DNA from: an uncultured Oscillospiraceae bacterium
GTDB lineage: Bacteria; Bacillota; Clostridia; Oscillospirales; Acutalibacteraceae
Assembly: GCA_900547445.1 (NCBI GenBank)
Contig: URGJ01000004.1
Location: forward strand, 35,660-99,659
Direction: 5' to 3'
DNA: 64,000 nt
Part shown: positions 42,266 through 50,013 of the stretch, one piece after another
How positions within the stretch are numbered: the stretch's first letter is position 1
Layout of the letters: the number at the start of each line of letters is the position of its first letter
Position numbers and translations under genes: made by a program
The notes under the pieces: model-generated
The model's input: the letters and a program-made list of their open reading frames with translations, nothing else
Database searches by the model: none
What the model was told of the DNA's origin: nothing

Positions 42266-42652
42266 CTACGGCTTGCATCTTTTACATGGAGAATAACCGG
42301 TGTTAATAGCATCTTCTCGGTTTTTGAAAAATACCTTGTTTTCCTCTTTCATTGTGTTTGCAGAGCCGCAGCTTGTTTTATGGAAAACTCGGGAATTTGA
42401 ATTGCCTATGTATTCAGCCGTTATATTGGGATTTGTTGCGCCTTGCTCTGAGGTTCCGGGTTTAACGTCTTCGGCGGCGATGATACTCGGCATTACTGAC
42501 TGTGCGCTTTTCTGACGGTAGCCGTTTACGGTATTATCCGTGGGCAGGTTAATTGTAATCTGAGCGTGGGATTCTGTGTTATCGGAGTTATGGCTAGCCG
42601 CGCAACCGCAAAGTATAAGCATAATAAGTATTATAGAAGTTATCCGTTTCAT
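42266..42652 (-). CDS. Lipoprotein with Ada-like Cys-rich C-terminal domain
   Basis: 128 residues from the ATG at 42652 (TGAGG upstream). A signal peptide with lipobox (IILIMLILCGC, lipidated Cys18) precedes a ~55-residue low-complexity linker and a small domain: EYIGNSNSRVFHKTSCG, KVFFKNREDAINTGYSPCKRC. The H-x-x-x-C...CxxC pattern resembles the Ada-type metal-binding domain also seen at the end of clostridial surface nucleases and other exported proteins. No catalytic domain is attached. It probably sits on the outer face of the membrane and may bind metal. Confidence 0.72.
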   Translation of the reverse strand: MKRITSIILIMLILCGCAASHNSDNTESHAQITINLPTDNTVNGYRQKSAQSVMPSIIAAEDVKPGTSEQGATNPNITAEYIGNSNSRVFHKTSCGSANTMKEENKVFFKNREDAINTGYSPCKRCKP

Positions 42653-42684
42653 AATTACCTCACGCTTTTTATTCACTATAAAAA

Positions 42685-42936
42685 TCAGTTATTTGAATAA
42701 TTCAATAATTCTTCGTAATTTTTATTAAGCACTTTAGCAAATGCGATTATTTCTATATCGGTAACAAATCGTTTTCCGCATTCTATGCGTTGAATGGCAT
42801 TTTTATCAATATCTATCCCAACTAATTGCATTCTGTCAGCAAGTTCCCTTTGAGAAATTTGTAAATCAATACGAAATTTGGATATATTTTTACCGCAAAT
42901 ATTATTTAGTCCATTACTGCTTTTATTTATAAACAT
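42685..42936 (-). CDS. XRE-family HTH regulator
   Basis: An 83-residue Cro/CI-type DNA-binding protein. HTH: ISKFRIDLQISQRELADRMQ, DIDKNAIQRIECGKRFV, and FAKVLNKNYEELL at the end. There is no ligand domain. GGAGG precedes the ATG. It is transcribed divergently from uvrC, and the shared intergenic region contains two matching dyads placed over both promoters, which suggests autoregulation and control of uvrC. Confidence 0.9.
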   Translation of the reverse strand: MFINKSSNGLNNICGKNISKFRIDLQISQRELADRMQLVGIDIDKNAIQRIECGKRFVTDIEIIAFAKVLNKNYEELLNYSNN

Positions 42937-42952
42937 AATGTTTCCTCCACTA

Positions 42953-43025
42953 TTGACATTTAGTACTTGTCAATAAGAAAATTATATGCTATAACCTAAT
43001 AAAGCGTGACATTTATTGAATGTCA
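42953..43025. promoter_or_regulatory. Paired operator dyads O1 and O2 between xre and uvrC
   Basis: O1 is TGACATT-TAGTA-CTTGTCA (42954-42972) and O2 is TGACATT-TATTG-AATGTCA (43007-43025); both share a 7-5-7 geometry and nearly the same half-sites. Their centres are 53 bases apart, close to five helical turns, so bound dimers would face the same side. O1 overlaps the -35 of the uvrC promoter and the start region of the xre transcript (minus -10 TATAAT at 42981-42986); O2 overlaps the early uvrC transcript and the xre -35 region. Confidence 0.7.
42967..42995 (+). promoter_or_regulatory. uvrC promoter overlapping operator O1
   Basis: TTGTCA (42967-42972), 17 bases, TATAAC (42990-42995). A second candidate nearer the gene, TTGAAA (43038-43043) with TGCTATAAA (-10 43061-43066, 17-base spacer), would give a leader of about 12 bases. 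Confidence 0.6.
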
Positions 43026-43084
43026 AAAAATGGTGACTTGAAAATCAAAACAAAAAATGCTATAAATATACTTGAGGTGATTTG

Positions 43085-44911
43085 GTGAATTACTATGCCG
43101 ACCCACAAAAGCTTACGGAACTTAAAGCTAAAGCAAACCGACTCCCGCAGACGCCGGGCGTTTATATAATGAAGGACAAAAAGGGAGCAATTATATATAT
43201 CGGAAAGGCAAAAGCCCTTAAAAACCGAGTTACACAGTATTTCGGAAGCGGAAATCAGCATACCGAAAAGGTAAAGCGTATGGTTTCAAATGTTGACGAT
43301 TTTGAGTATATTCTCTGCGACAGCGAATTTGAGGCGCTTATACTCGAAAACTCGCTTATTAAGCAAAATCAGCCTAAGTATAACATTTTACTTAAGGACG
43401 ATAAGGGATATTCCTATGTTAAAATAACCGCGGATAAGTGGAAAAAGCTGACCACGGCAAAGTCTGTTGACAAAAGCGGAGAGTTTATAGGTCCATATTC
43501 CTCCTCGTATGTGGTGAAGGAAACGGTGGACGAAGCCCGTAAAATATTTAAGCTTCCCGACTGCACACGAAGCTTTGACAAACCGTCAAAGCCCTGCCTT
43601 AATTACCATATCGGGCTTTGCGACGCGCCTTGCAGAGGAAAAATATCACTCCAAGAATACCTTGAAACGGTTAATTCCGCCGTAGATTTTATCAAGCACG
43701 GCGATTCGGACGGCGAGACGATAGAAAAATTAAATGAAAAAATGCTTGAAGCGGCGGAAAATCTGGAGTTTGAAACCGCGGCAAAGCTTCGCGACCGCAT
43801 CAACGCGATAAATAAAATACGTGAAAAGCAAAAGGTTGTACGCGCTCCATATAGGTCGGAGGACGTTATCGCCTCCGCCGTTATCGGTGAAACCGCCTGC
43901 GCGGAGGTAATTGTTTTCAGAAACTACCGACTTACCGATAAACAGCATTTTATAATAGACGGAGTTTCGGACAGAGAAAGCCTTTACGCGGAGTTTTTAG
44001 TGCGTTATTATTCCGATAAAACCGATATACCGCCGAGAATTTTAATTGATACCGATTCCGATTTTTCGCTCACCGAGCGTTGGCTTACTGAAAAATCGGG
44101 ACACAAGGTAAGTTTTATTAATCCAAAGCAGGGCGAGCAAAAGTCTTTGCTTGATATGTGCCTTGCGAATGCCGCCGAAAATATTTCGGAAAGAACCGAC
44201 CGCACAGGCAGGGAAATGTCGGTACTTGACGAGCTTGCCCGCCTTTTGGGACTTCCGACCGCGCCGAGATATATCGAGGCCTACGATATTTCTAATACTT
44301 CAGGCAGCGAAAATGTAGCGGGAATGATTGTTTATAAGGACGGAAGACCCTATAAGCCCGCCTATAAGCGGTTTAAAATTAAATCTTTTATCGGTCAGGA
44401 CGATTTCCGTTCTATGGCAGAGGTGCTTGACCGCAGATTTTGCGAATACGAAAAAGGGGAGAACGAGGGCTTTTCATTTTTACCGGATTTAATTTTGCTT
44501 GACGGCGGCCTCGGTCAGATGTCGGCGGTAGCTCCCGTGCTTCAAAAGCATAATATAACCGTTCCCGTCTTCGGTATGGTTAAGGACTCAAAGCACCGCA
44601 CCCGCGCCATAGCGGCGCAGGGAGGCGATATTGCGATAAAATCAAACCGCGCCGCCTTTACCCTTATTACGGGTATTCAGGACGAGGTTCACCGCTTTGC
44701 GATAGGCTACCACAAAAACAGGCGAAGCAAGGCTATGCTCAATTCTGAACTGCTTGAAATAGATGGTATAGGAAAAGCTCGCGCCACGGCTCTCTTAAAA
44801 CATTTTAAAACGGTTAAGGCAATTAAAGACGCTTCTGCCGATGAGCTTTGCGCCGCACCGAGAATGAACTCAGCCGCCGCACAAAAGGTATATGATTATT
44901 TTCACAAATAA
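43085..44911 (+). CDS. uvrC: Excinuclease ABC subunit C
   Basis: Makes both incisions in nucleotide excision repair with UvrB. 608 residues from GTG 43085 (GAGGTG 5 bases upstream; an adjacent TTG is less likely). Domains: GIY-YIG nuclease (LPQTPGVYIMKD, IIYIGKAKALKNRV), a Cys region (CLNYHIGLCDAPCRG), UVR motif (MLEAAENLEFETAAKLRDRI), RNase H-like 3' nuclease (EAYDISNTSGSENVAGMIV, LILLDGGLGQ) and C-terminal HhH (EIDGIGKARATALLKHF). Complete. No uvrA or uvrB adjoins it; regulation by the neighbouring XRE protein is proposed. Confidence 0.97.
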   Translation: MNYYADPQKLTELKAKANRLPQTPGVYIMKDKKGAIIYIGKAKALKNRVTQYFGSGNQHTEKVKRMVSNVDDFEYILCDSEFEALILENSLIKQNQPKYNILLKDDKGYSYVKITADKWKKLTTAKSVDKSGEFIGPYSSSYVVKETVDEARKIFKLPDCTRSFDKPSKPCLNYHIGLCDAPCRGKISLQEYLETVNSAVDFIKHGDSDGETIEKLNEKMLEAAENLEFETAAKLRDRINAINKIREKQKVVRAPYRSEDVIASAVIGETACAEVIVFRNYRLTDKQHFIIDGVSDRESLYAEFLVRYYSDKTDIPPRILIDTDSDFSLTERWLTEKSGHKVSFINPKQGEQKSLLDMCLANAAENISERTDRTGREMSVLDELARLLGLPTAPRYIEAYDISNTSGSENVAGMIVYKDGRPYKPAYKRFKIKSFIGQDDFRSMAEVLDRRFCEYEKGENEGFSFLPDLILLDGGLGQMSAVAPVLQKHNITVPVFGMVKDSKHRTRAIAAQGGDIAIKSNRAAFTLITGIQDEVHRFAIGYHKNRRSKAMLNSELLEIDGIGKARATALLKHFKTVKAIKDASADELCAAPRMNSAAAQKVYDYFHK

Positions 44912-44949
44912 AAACAAAAAATGTTTTTGAACAAATTATTAATTTTTTG

Positions 44950-44978
44950 TTGACAATTGTCATTTTCTGTGATATTAT
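44950..44978 (+). promoter_or_regulatory. Promoter of the lysine riboswitch transcript
   Basis: Perfect TTGACA (44950-44955), 17-base spacer, TATTAT (44973-44978). A perfect 12-base palindrome TGACAATTGTCA (44951-44962) overlaps the -35, a possible repressor site. Confidence 0.85.
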
Positions 44979-44997
44979 CTACCTTGTAATTATTATT

Positions 44998-45151
44998 GAT
45001 AGAGGTGCGGCAGGTCAATAGTAGCGTTGCTTTGTGTCGGCAGACGGCGGCGTGAAAGGGGCGGCCGCCGAAACGTAGTTTTTGCTGCCGCAAGGCTCCG
45101 TTGGGCGTTTGCAAAATATGTAGACGACTGTCACAAATGTGGAGCGCTATC
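44998..45151 (+). ncRNA. Lysine riboswitch (L box)
   Basis: Conserved L-box blocks appear in order: GATAGAGGTGCGG, AGTAG, GTGAAAGGGG, CGCCGAAA, TTGGGC and GACTGTCACA. P1 can form between GATAG (44998-45002) and CTATC (45147-45151). A terminator follows in the same leader, so lysine binding should stop transcription of the transporter gene. Confidence 0.95.
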
Positions 45152-45167
45152 GTTTTTATCTGTATTT

Positions 45168-45203
45168 AAACGCGTCTGCTCTTATGTCAGCCGCGTTTTT
45201 ATT
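45168..45203 (+). terminator. Riboswitch-controlled terminator
   Basis: AAACGCG.CTG / CAG.CGCGTTTTT stem followed by ATTTTT, between the lysine aptamer and the transporter start codon; it is the expression platform. Confidence 0.85.
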
Positions 45204-45219
45204 TTTAGGAGGTTAGAAA

Positions 45220-46884
45220 ATGAAAAAAGGAATAGCTAGCAAAATTATTTTTGCGATGATCGTTGTGGCTTTTGTTATCCTTTGTTTTATTCAGTCCCCG
45301 ATAACAAGCCCGGCAAACTCGCTTTGGTCGCTTTTGCCCCCTGTTGTGGCGATAGGACTCGCGCTTATCACTAAGGAGGTTTATTCCTCACTTTTCCTCG
45401 GTATAGTTACGGGCGGTTTGCTTTGTATGTTTTCCTCAACTCCTATTGCAATAGGCGAGGAGGAGACCCTCGGAAGCGGCTTTACGGCGTTTTTTAATGC
45501 GGTTGTAAACGAGGGCATAATCAAAAACCTTTCGGATTCGTGGAATGTCGGAATTTTGGTTTTCCTTGTTGTTCTCGGAATAATAGTTGTGCTTATGAAC
45601 CGTGCGGGCGGCAGCCGCGCCTACGGCGAAAGGGCAGTAAGAAAAATTAAGACCCGCAGGGGAGCTTCCCTTGCTACCTTCGGTCTGGGTGCTCTTATAT
45701 TTGTAGACGATTATTTTAACTGCTTAACCGTCGGCTCGGTTATGCGCCCTGTTACCGATTCTCACAAGATTTCCCGCGCAAAGCTTGCCTATCTTATAGA
45801 CGCGACCGCCGCGCCTATCTGCATTATCGCCCCGATTTCATCCTGGGCGGCGGCAGTGAGCGGTACGGTTGAGGGCGTAAACGGTATATCGCTTTTCATT
45901 AAGACAATTCCTTACAATATGTACGCTCTGCTTACCATTTTAATGGTTATACTTATGTCGGTTCTTAATGTTGATTTCGGACCTATGCGCACCCACGAAG
46001 AAAACGCCGCAAAGGGCGACCTCTTTACCACGGGCGAGAATGCTTATTCTTCATCCGCCGAAACCCCTGTTACAACAAAGGGTAAGGTTATCGACCTTGT
46101 TCTGCCTGTTATTGTGCTTATTACACTTTGCGTTACAGGTATGATTTACACAGGAGGCTTTTTCTCAGGCACAAGCTTTATCGACGCTTTCGCCGAGTGC
46201 GACGCGGCATACGGTCTGTCATTAGGCTCTATCGGCGCTCTTATTCTTATCGTAATTTACTATATGTGCCGCAAGGTATTAAGCTTTAAGGACTGTATGA
46301 ACGCAGTACCCGAGGGCTTTAAGCAGATGGTTCCCGCTATACTTATTCTCACCTTTGCCTGGGCATTAAAGTCTATGACAGGTCTTTTAGAAGCGGGCGC
46401 TTATGTTTCCTCGCTTGTTGAGTCGGCTACCGCGGTTCAGATCCTTCTGCCCGCAATCCTCTTTGTGGTAGCGGTCGGTCTCGCTTTTGCTACAGGTACA
46501 TCTTGGGGAACATTCGGTATTCTTATTCCGATTGTTACGGGTGTTTTTGAAAACCAGCTCGCAAATGTTTCTTCAACCGGTGCTATTCCGTCTATGGTTG
46601 TTATCTGCATTTCCGCCTGCCTTGCCGGTGCTGTTTGCGGCGACCATTGCTCACCGATTTCGGACACCACGATTATGGCATCAACAGGCGCGCAGTGCAA
46701 TCACGTTAACCATGTTTCAACCCAGCTGCCCTATGCTATGACAGTAGCGGCAATCTCGCTTGTATGCTACTTACTGGCGGGCTTTGTACAGAATGTATTT
46801 GTAATCCTCGGCACAGGCATTGTTCTCCTGACCGCTCTTATGCTTATACTTCATTTTGTAAACAGCAAGAAAGCAAAAGCTTAA
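45220..46884 (+). CDS. NhaC-family transporter, predicted lysine transporter
   Basis: A 554-residue polytopic protein of the NhaC Na+/H+ antiporter superfamily with about 12 helices: SLLPPVVAIGLALITKEVY, SLFLGIVTGGLL, GALIFVDDYFNCLTVGSVM, IDATAAPICIIAPISSW, TGTSWGTFGILIPIV and GDHCSPISDTTIMAS. The last motifs (DDYFN, CSPISDTT) are hallmarks of the family. Control by a lysine riboswitch makes lysine the likely substrate, as proposed for LysW-type NhaC proteins; direction of transport and the coupling ion are not visible. AGGAGG precedes the ATG. Confidence 0.92.
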   Translation: MKKGIASKIIFAMIVVAFVILCFIQSPITSPANSLWSLLPPVVAIGLALITKEVYSSLFLGIVTGGLLCMFSSTPIAIGEEETLGSGFTAFFNAVVNEGIIKNLSDSWNVGILVFLVVLGIIVVLMNRAGGSRAYGERAVRKIKTRRGASLATFGLGALIFVDDYFNCLTVGSVMRPVTDSHKISRAKLAYLIDATAAPICIIAPISSWAAAVSGTVEGVNGISLFIKTIPYNMYALLTILMVILMSVLNVDFGPMRTHEENAAKGDLFTTGENAYSSSAETPVTTKGKVIDLVLPVIVLITLCVTGMIYTGGFFSGTSFIDAFAECDAAYGLSLGSIGALILIVIYYMCRKVLSFKDCMNAVPEGFKQMVPAILILTFAWALKSMTGLLEAGAYVSSLVESATAVQILLPAILFVVAVGLAFATGTSWGTFGILIPIVTGVFENQLANVSSTGAIPSMVVICISACLAGAVCGDHCSPISDTTIMASTGAQCNHVNHVSTQLPYAMTVAAISLVCYLLAGFVQNVFVILGTGIVLLTALMLILHFVNSKKAKA

Positions 46885-46896
46885 AAACAGTTGAAA

Positions 46897-46938
46897 AAAC
46901 TCTCCGATACGGCTATAATGGTTGTATCGGAGTTTTTT
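46897..46938 (+). terminator. Intrinsic terminator after the NhaC-family gene
   Basis: TCCGATAC / GTATCGGA stem flanked by AAAACT and AGTTTTTT, 13 bases after the stop. Confidence 0.82.
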
Positions 46939-46973
46939 ATGCAGAACAAAATATTAAACTTCATTTTTAACGG

Positions 46974-47003
46974 CGGACAGTCGAGGACGCCTGTCCCTAC
47001 ATA
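46974..47003 (+). repeat. Inverted repeat A, left copy
   Basis: 30-bp sequence beginning CGGACAGTCGAGGACGCC, the inverse complement (29/30) of 47209-47238. It ends 7 bases before the ribosome site of the enclosed DUF4177 gene. Confidence 0.85.
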
Positions 47004-47023
47004 ATTAAACGAGGAGAATTAAA

Positions 47024-47200
47024 ATGAAAAATTATAAATTGGTTTATCTAAATGAGAATATACGTCTTTCAAGAAAAAAGGACTTAGCTGACGCCGAGGC
47101 GGTTTTGAATCAATACAGCACCGACGGGTGGGTACTACAGCAGATTGTCAGTCCCAACGATTTAGGCGGAGCCTTAATCGCGGTAATGTATAAAGAATAA
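47024..47200 (+). CDS. DUF4177 small protein
   Basis: A 58-residue protein: MKNYKLVYLNENIRLSRKKD, then ADAEAVLNQYSTDGWVLQQIV and ending GGALIAVMYKE. The LN-x-x-x-x-x-GW-x-L-x-x-V core is that of DUF4177, whose function is unknown. GAGGAG lies 7 bases before the ATG. It is enclosed exactly by a pair of 30-bp inverted repeats (46974-47003 and 47209-47238), an arrangement resembling a small mobile cassette, though no transposase is present. Confidence 0.75.
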   Translation: MKNYKLVYLNENIRLSRKKDLADAEAVLNQYSTDGWVLQQIVSPNDLGGALIAVMYKE

Positions 47201-47208
47201 TTTTTTCT

Positions 47209-47238
47209 TATGTAGGGACAGGCGTCCCCGACTGTCCG
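47209..47238 (+). repeat. Inverted repeat A, right copy
   Basis: 30-bp sequence beginning TATGTAGGGACAGGCGTC, inverse complement of the left copy with one mismatch; a diverged copy occurs at 26234-26261. Immediately after, 47254-47270 holds a half-copy of repeat B (GGGCATCGTCCCCTACA). Confidence 0.85.
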
Positions 47239-47299
47239 TTTTTTGTACGGTATGGGCATCGTCCCCTACAAGTTTATTTTTATGGAAGGACTGCGAATT

Positions 47300-48133
47300 T
47301 TGGAACGGGTATTTAAAAAGCATATTGAAATTGAGCGCAGTATAATAAAGAAATTCCGCAAGCCGATCTGGAATAATTTTGTGGGTGCGGTGCAGGAATA
47401 TCAGCTGATTTCGGCCGGGGATAAGATTGCCGTCTGCATTTCGGGCGGCAAGGACTCAATGCTGCTTGCTAAGTGTATGGAGCAGCTTCAGAAACACAGC
47501 GAGATACCCTTTGAATGTATTTATCTTGTAATGGACCCCGGCTACAATAAAGAAAACCGCGCGCTTATCGAACACAACGCACAGATTATGAACATTGATA
47601 TTACGGTTTTTGAAAGCGATATTTTCGATGTTACCGCAAGGGCGGGCGGCTCGCCCTGCTACCTTTGCGCCCGTATGCGCCGAGGCTGTCTTTACAGCAA
47701 GGCAAGGGAGCTTGGCTGTAATAAAATCGCCCTCGGCCACCATTTTAACGATGTTATAGAAACCGTTTTAATGAGTATGATGTACTCGTCCGAGGTAAAG
47801 ACAATGCCGCCTAAGCTTCACAGCACCAATTTTGAGGGAATGGAGCTTATTCGACCGCTTTACAAGGTTAAGGAAAAGGATATAATCGCCTTTTCAAACT
47901 ATAACGGGCTTAAATTTTTGCAGTGCGCCTGCAAGTTTACCGAGGACAGTGCCCATAACGAAAGCCTTTCAAAGCGAAAGGAAATCAAGGCGCTGATTGA
48001 GGATATTAAAAAGGTCAACCCCAATGTGGACGACAATATTTTCAGGAGCATACACAACGTTAATATGGCGACAATTCCCGGTTGGCGCGACCGTGACTCG
48101 GGAACGCTCCATTCCTTTACAGAGTACTATTAA
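47300..48133 (+). CDS. TtcA-family PP-loop ATPase (tRNA thiolation-like)
   Basis: 277 residues from TTG 47300, preceded by GGAAGGA; an ATG at 47282 has no site and abuts the repeat. The PP-loop is CISGGKDSMLLAKC, and the catalytic/iron-sulfur cysteines appear in SPCYLCARMRRGCLY and LQCACKF. ALGHHFNDVIETVLMSMMY is the conserved N-type ATPase helix. TtcA makes 2-thiocytidine 32 in tRNA; clostridial members of this family have not all been tested, so the precise base is inferred. It ends overlapping the convergent glycosylase gene by 4 bases. Confidence 0.87.
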   Translation: MERVFKKHIEIERSIIKKFRKPIWNNFVGAVQEYQLISAGDKIAVCISGGKDSMLLAKCMEQLQKHSEIPFECIYLVMDPGYNKENRALIEHNAQIMNIDITVFESDIFDVTARAGGSPCYLCARMRRGCLYSKARELGCNKIALGHHFNDVIETVLMSMMYSSEVKTMPPKLHSTNFEGMELIRPLYKVKEKDIIAFSNYNGLKFLQCACKFTEDSAHNESLSKRKEIKALIEDIKKVNPNVDDNIFRSIHNVNMATIPGWRDRDSGTLHSFTEYY

Positions 48134-48966
48134 TCTATAGCAAGCTTTGTTTCGCGGGCGTAAAGAAAAATATACTGCTGTGTTATTCCTGCATAAGGCT
48201 TTGCACAGTCGGGCAGCTCGCCGTCAAAAAGCACCTGCATAGCCCGCTTTATCCAGACATCCTTCGGAAAGGCGTCGGCGTGTTCAAGCCCAAAAAGCAG
48301 AACGCAGTCGGCAACCTTAGGCCCTACGCCCGTTATCTTCATAAGCTCATCCCGCGCCCCGTCTGTGGGCACGTCTTTTAGCTTATTAAGTTCAACCTCG
48401 CCCGAAGAAACCTTCTTTGCGGCGTCAAGTATGTATTTTGCGCGGAAACCGCTCCTTAAGACGGATAAATCATCCAAGGTAAGCTCGGCGATTTTTTCGG
48501 CGGTGGGGAAGGTGTAATACCCGCCCTCATTCTCGCCGAAATTCTCGCAAAGCCGTGAAATAATACCCTTAATTCGCTTTATATTATTGTTCTGTGAAAT
48601 TATAAAGGAGCATAGGGTCTCCCACGGCTCTTGATTTAAGACACGAATTCCGTGGGCGTATTCAGACGCGCGCTTTAGCGTTTCGTCCTCGCTTATGGCA
48701 TTTATAATCCCGTCATAGTCCCTGTCAAGGTCGAAATAATGCCGCCAAACTCCTTCAAAATCTTCCTTAGAGATGTTATAAAGCACAACCGTACCGTCGG
48801 AAAGCTTTTGAAGCTCAAGGTACTTATCAAACGCGACTCCGTGCCAAATGCCGTTTTCGGTTTCCTCCCAGCGGAACGCCTGACCGCAGTCAAGGGTATG
48901 GGGCAGGTCAAAGCCGCCGTAATTTGTTATGTATACATTATTATTGTCGAATTTTGCGGAAAACAT
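48130..48966 (-). CDS. 8-oxoguanine DNA glycosylase, OGG1 type
   Basis: About 278 residues, excising 8-oxoG by a bifunctional glycosylase/lyase mechanism. The N-terminal OGG domain (FDLPHTLDCGQAFRW) precedes the HhH-GPD core: NQEPWETLCSFIISQNNNIKRI, then ITGVGPKVADCVLLF with the catalytic Lys, and FPKDVWIKRAM with the catalytic Asp. Several starts are possible between 48975 and 48966; GGTGAT precedes the last. Divergent from the DUF6062 gene. Confidence 0.92.
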   Translation of the reverse strand: MFSAKFDNNNVYITNYGGFDLPHTLDCGQAFRWEETENGIWHGVAFDKYLELQKLSDGTVVLYNISKEDFEGVWRHYFDLDRDYDGIINAISEDETLKRASEYAHGIRVLNQEPWETLCSFIISQNNNIKRIKGIISRLCENFGENEGGYYTFPTAEKIAELTLDDLSVLRSGFRAKYILDAAKKVSSGEVELNKLKDVPTDGARDELMKITGVGPKVADCVLLFGLEHADAFPKDVWIKRAMQVLFDGELPDCAKPYAGITQQYIFLYARETKLAID

Positions 48967-49032
48967 ATTCATCACCGAATAATATTATACATTAAAATCA
49001 AAATTTTTCAACATAAAAAAGGAGCCAAAATT

Positions 49033-49725
49033 ATGAGAGACGATATTTGCACTATACCCGTAAGCGAGGTTTTCGAGGTTAATGACGGCTGTCCTATCTG
49101 CCGTATGCGGGACACGATTGAGGAACGAATGATTGACTACATATTGGGGGACGCGATGATGGAGCCTGATGTGCGGATTGAGACCAACAAGGTAGGTTTT
49201 TGTGAATATCACTATGATAAAATGATGTCACGGCGGGGAAGACTTCAGTTAGCTTTAATGCTCCAGACCCATATCAATGAAATAAACGAGGGTATTTTTA
49301 AGAAAAAGCTTTTTAATACCGATTCAAAAAAGGAGCAGGGGGCTAAAAGGGTAAGTGACTCCTGCTTTATCTGCTCAAAAATTGAGTGGGGAATGTCCCG
49401 CCTTATAGACACGGTTTACCGCTGTTATGAAAACGAGCGTGATTTCCGCGATATGTTCAATAACCAGTCGGCTTTCTGTCTTCCGCATTATGAGCGGCTG
49501 TTAAGCGGTGCGTCAAAGAAAAATATGCGTTCCTACGGCGGTGAGTTCGCCGAAAATCTTAACCGCATTACCGCCGAATATTCAAAAAAGCTGTATGCAG
49601 ATTTGTCAAAATATTGCACAATGTACGATTACAGGAGCCGTGAAAACGCCGATTGGGGCGACAGCCGCGACGCCGTAGAGAGGACGGTTGCTTTTTTAAA
49701 CGGCAGAAGCTACGACGGTGAATAG
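49033..49725 (+). CDS. DUF6062 family protein (Cys-rich)
   Basis: 230 residues from ATG 49033 (GGAGC upstream); a longer frame into the glycosylase is spurious. Two similar Cys/His modules are present: GCPICRMRD with GFCEYHYDKMM, and SCFICSKIEWG with AFCLPHYERLL. Each CxxC plus CxxH pair could hold a zinc ion. I associate this layout with the uncharacterised DUF6062 family of Clostridia. It is followed by a structured non-coding stretch. Confidence 0.8.
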   Translation: MRDDICTIPVSEVFEVNDGCPICRMRDTIEERMIDYILGDAMMEPDVRIETNKVGFCEYHYDKMMSRRGRLQLALMLQTHINEINEGIFKKKLFNTDSKKEQGAKRVSDSCFICSKIEWGMSRLIDTVYRCYENERDFRDMFNNQSAFCLPHYERLLSGASKKNMRSYGGEFAENLNRITAEYSKKLYADLSKYCTMYDYRSRENADWGDSRDAVERTVAFLNGRSYDGE

Positions 49726-49752
49726 ATTAACATAAACACTTAATTCAGTATC

Positions 49753-49816
49753 TCGGTGGATAATTTTTCCCCCTTAAAAAGGCGGGTTAATCAACTTTTC
49801 CACCGACTTATCCACT
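49753..49816. other. Structured intergenic stretch with DnaA-box-like 9-mers
   Basis: TCGGTGGA (49753-49760) and TCCACCGA (49799-49806) are perfect inverse complements, with CCCCC / GGCGGG inside. Two 9-mers close to the DnaA box lie in opposite orientation: TTATCCACC on minus (49755-49763) and TTATCCACT on plus (49808-49816). A T6 run follows, so the hairpin may simply end the DUF6062 transcript. The rest of 49820-50000 is AT-rich with no gene. Confidence 0.45.
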
Positions 49817-49938
49817 TTTTTATGTAAACTTAAGCTAAAAAGGTTGAAAAAATTACCATATTTGTTAAATATTTTATTAATGCACATATAATTTCAACTA
49901 ATCGATAATTTTTTATACATTTTAAATAAGAATATGTA

Positions 49939-49967
49939 TTTTAATTACCTTTTAAAACAGCTATAAT
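49939..49967 (+). promoter_or_regulatory. Candidate promoter of the mgl-like operon
   Basis: Perfect TATAAT at 49962-49967 with a poor -35 (TTTTAA, 49939-49944, 17-base spacer). A weak -35 fits a promoter that needs an activator, such as the AraC-type regulator encoded downstream. Confidence 0.5.
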
Positions 49968-50013
49968 ATCCTTGACGACAGCGAAAGGTCGTAAAAATAA
50001 GGAGGTAATTAAA

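Noticed and set aside
45027..45239. 70-codon open frame ahead of the NhaC-family gene
   Set aside because: It coincides with the lysine riboswitch and its terminator, which explain the conservation.
48739..49032. Extended N-terminus for the DUF6062 gene
   Set aside because: It would be antisense to the OGG1-type gene; the ATG at 49033 has a ribosome site and starts the recognisable domain.
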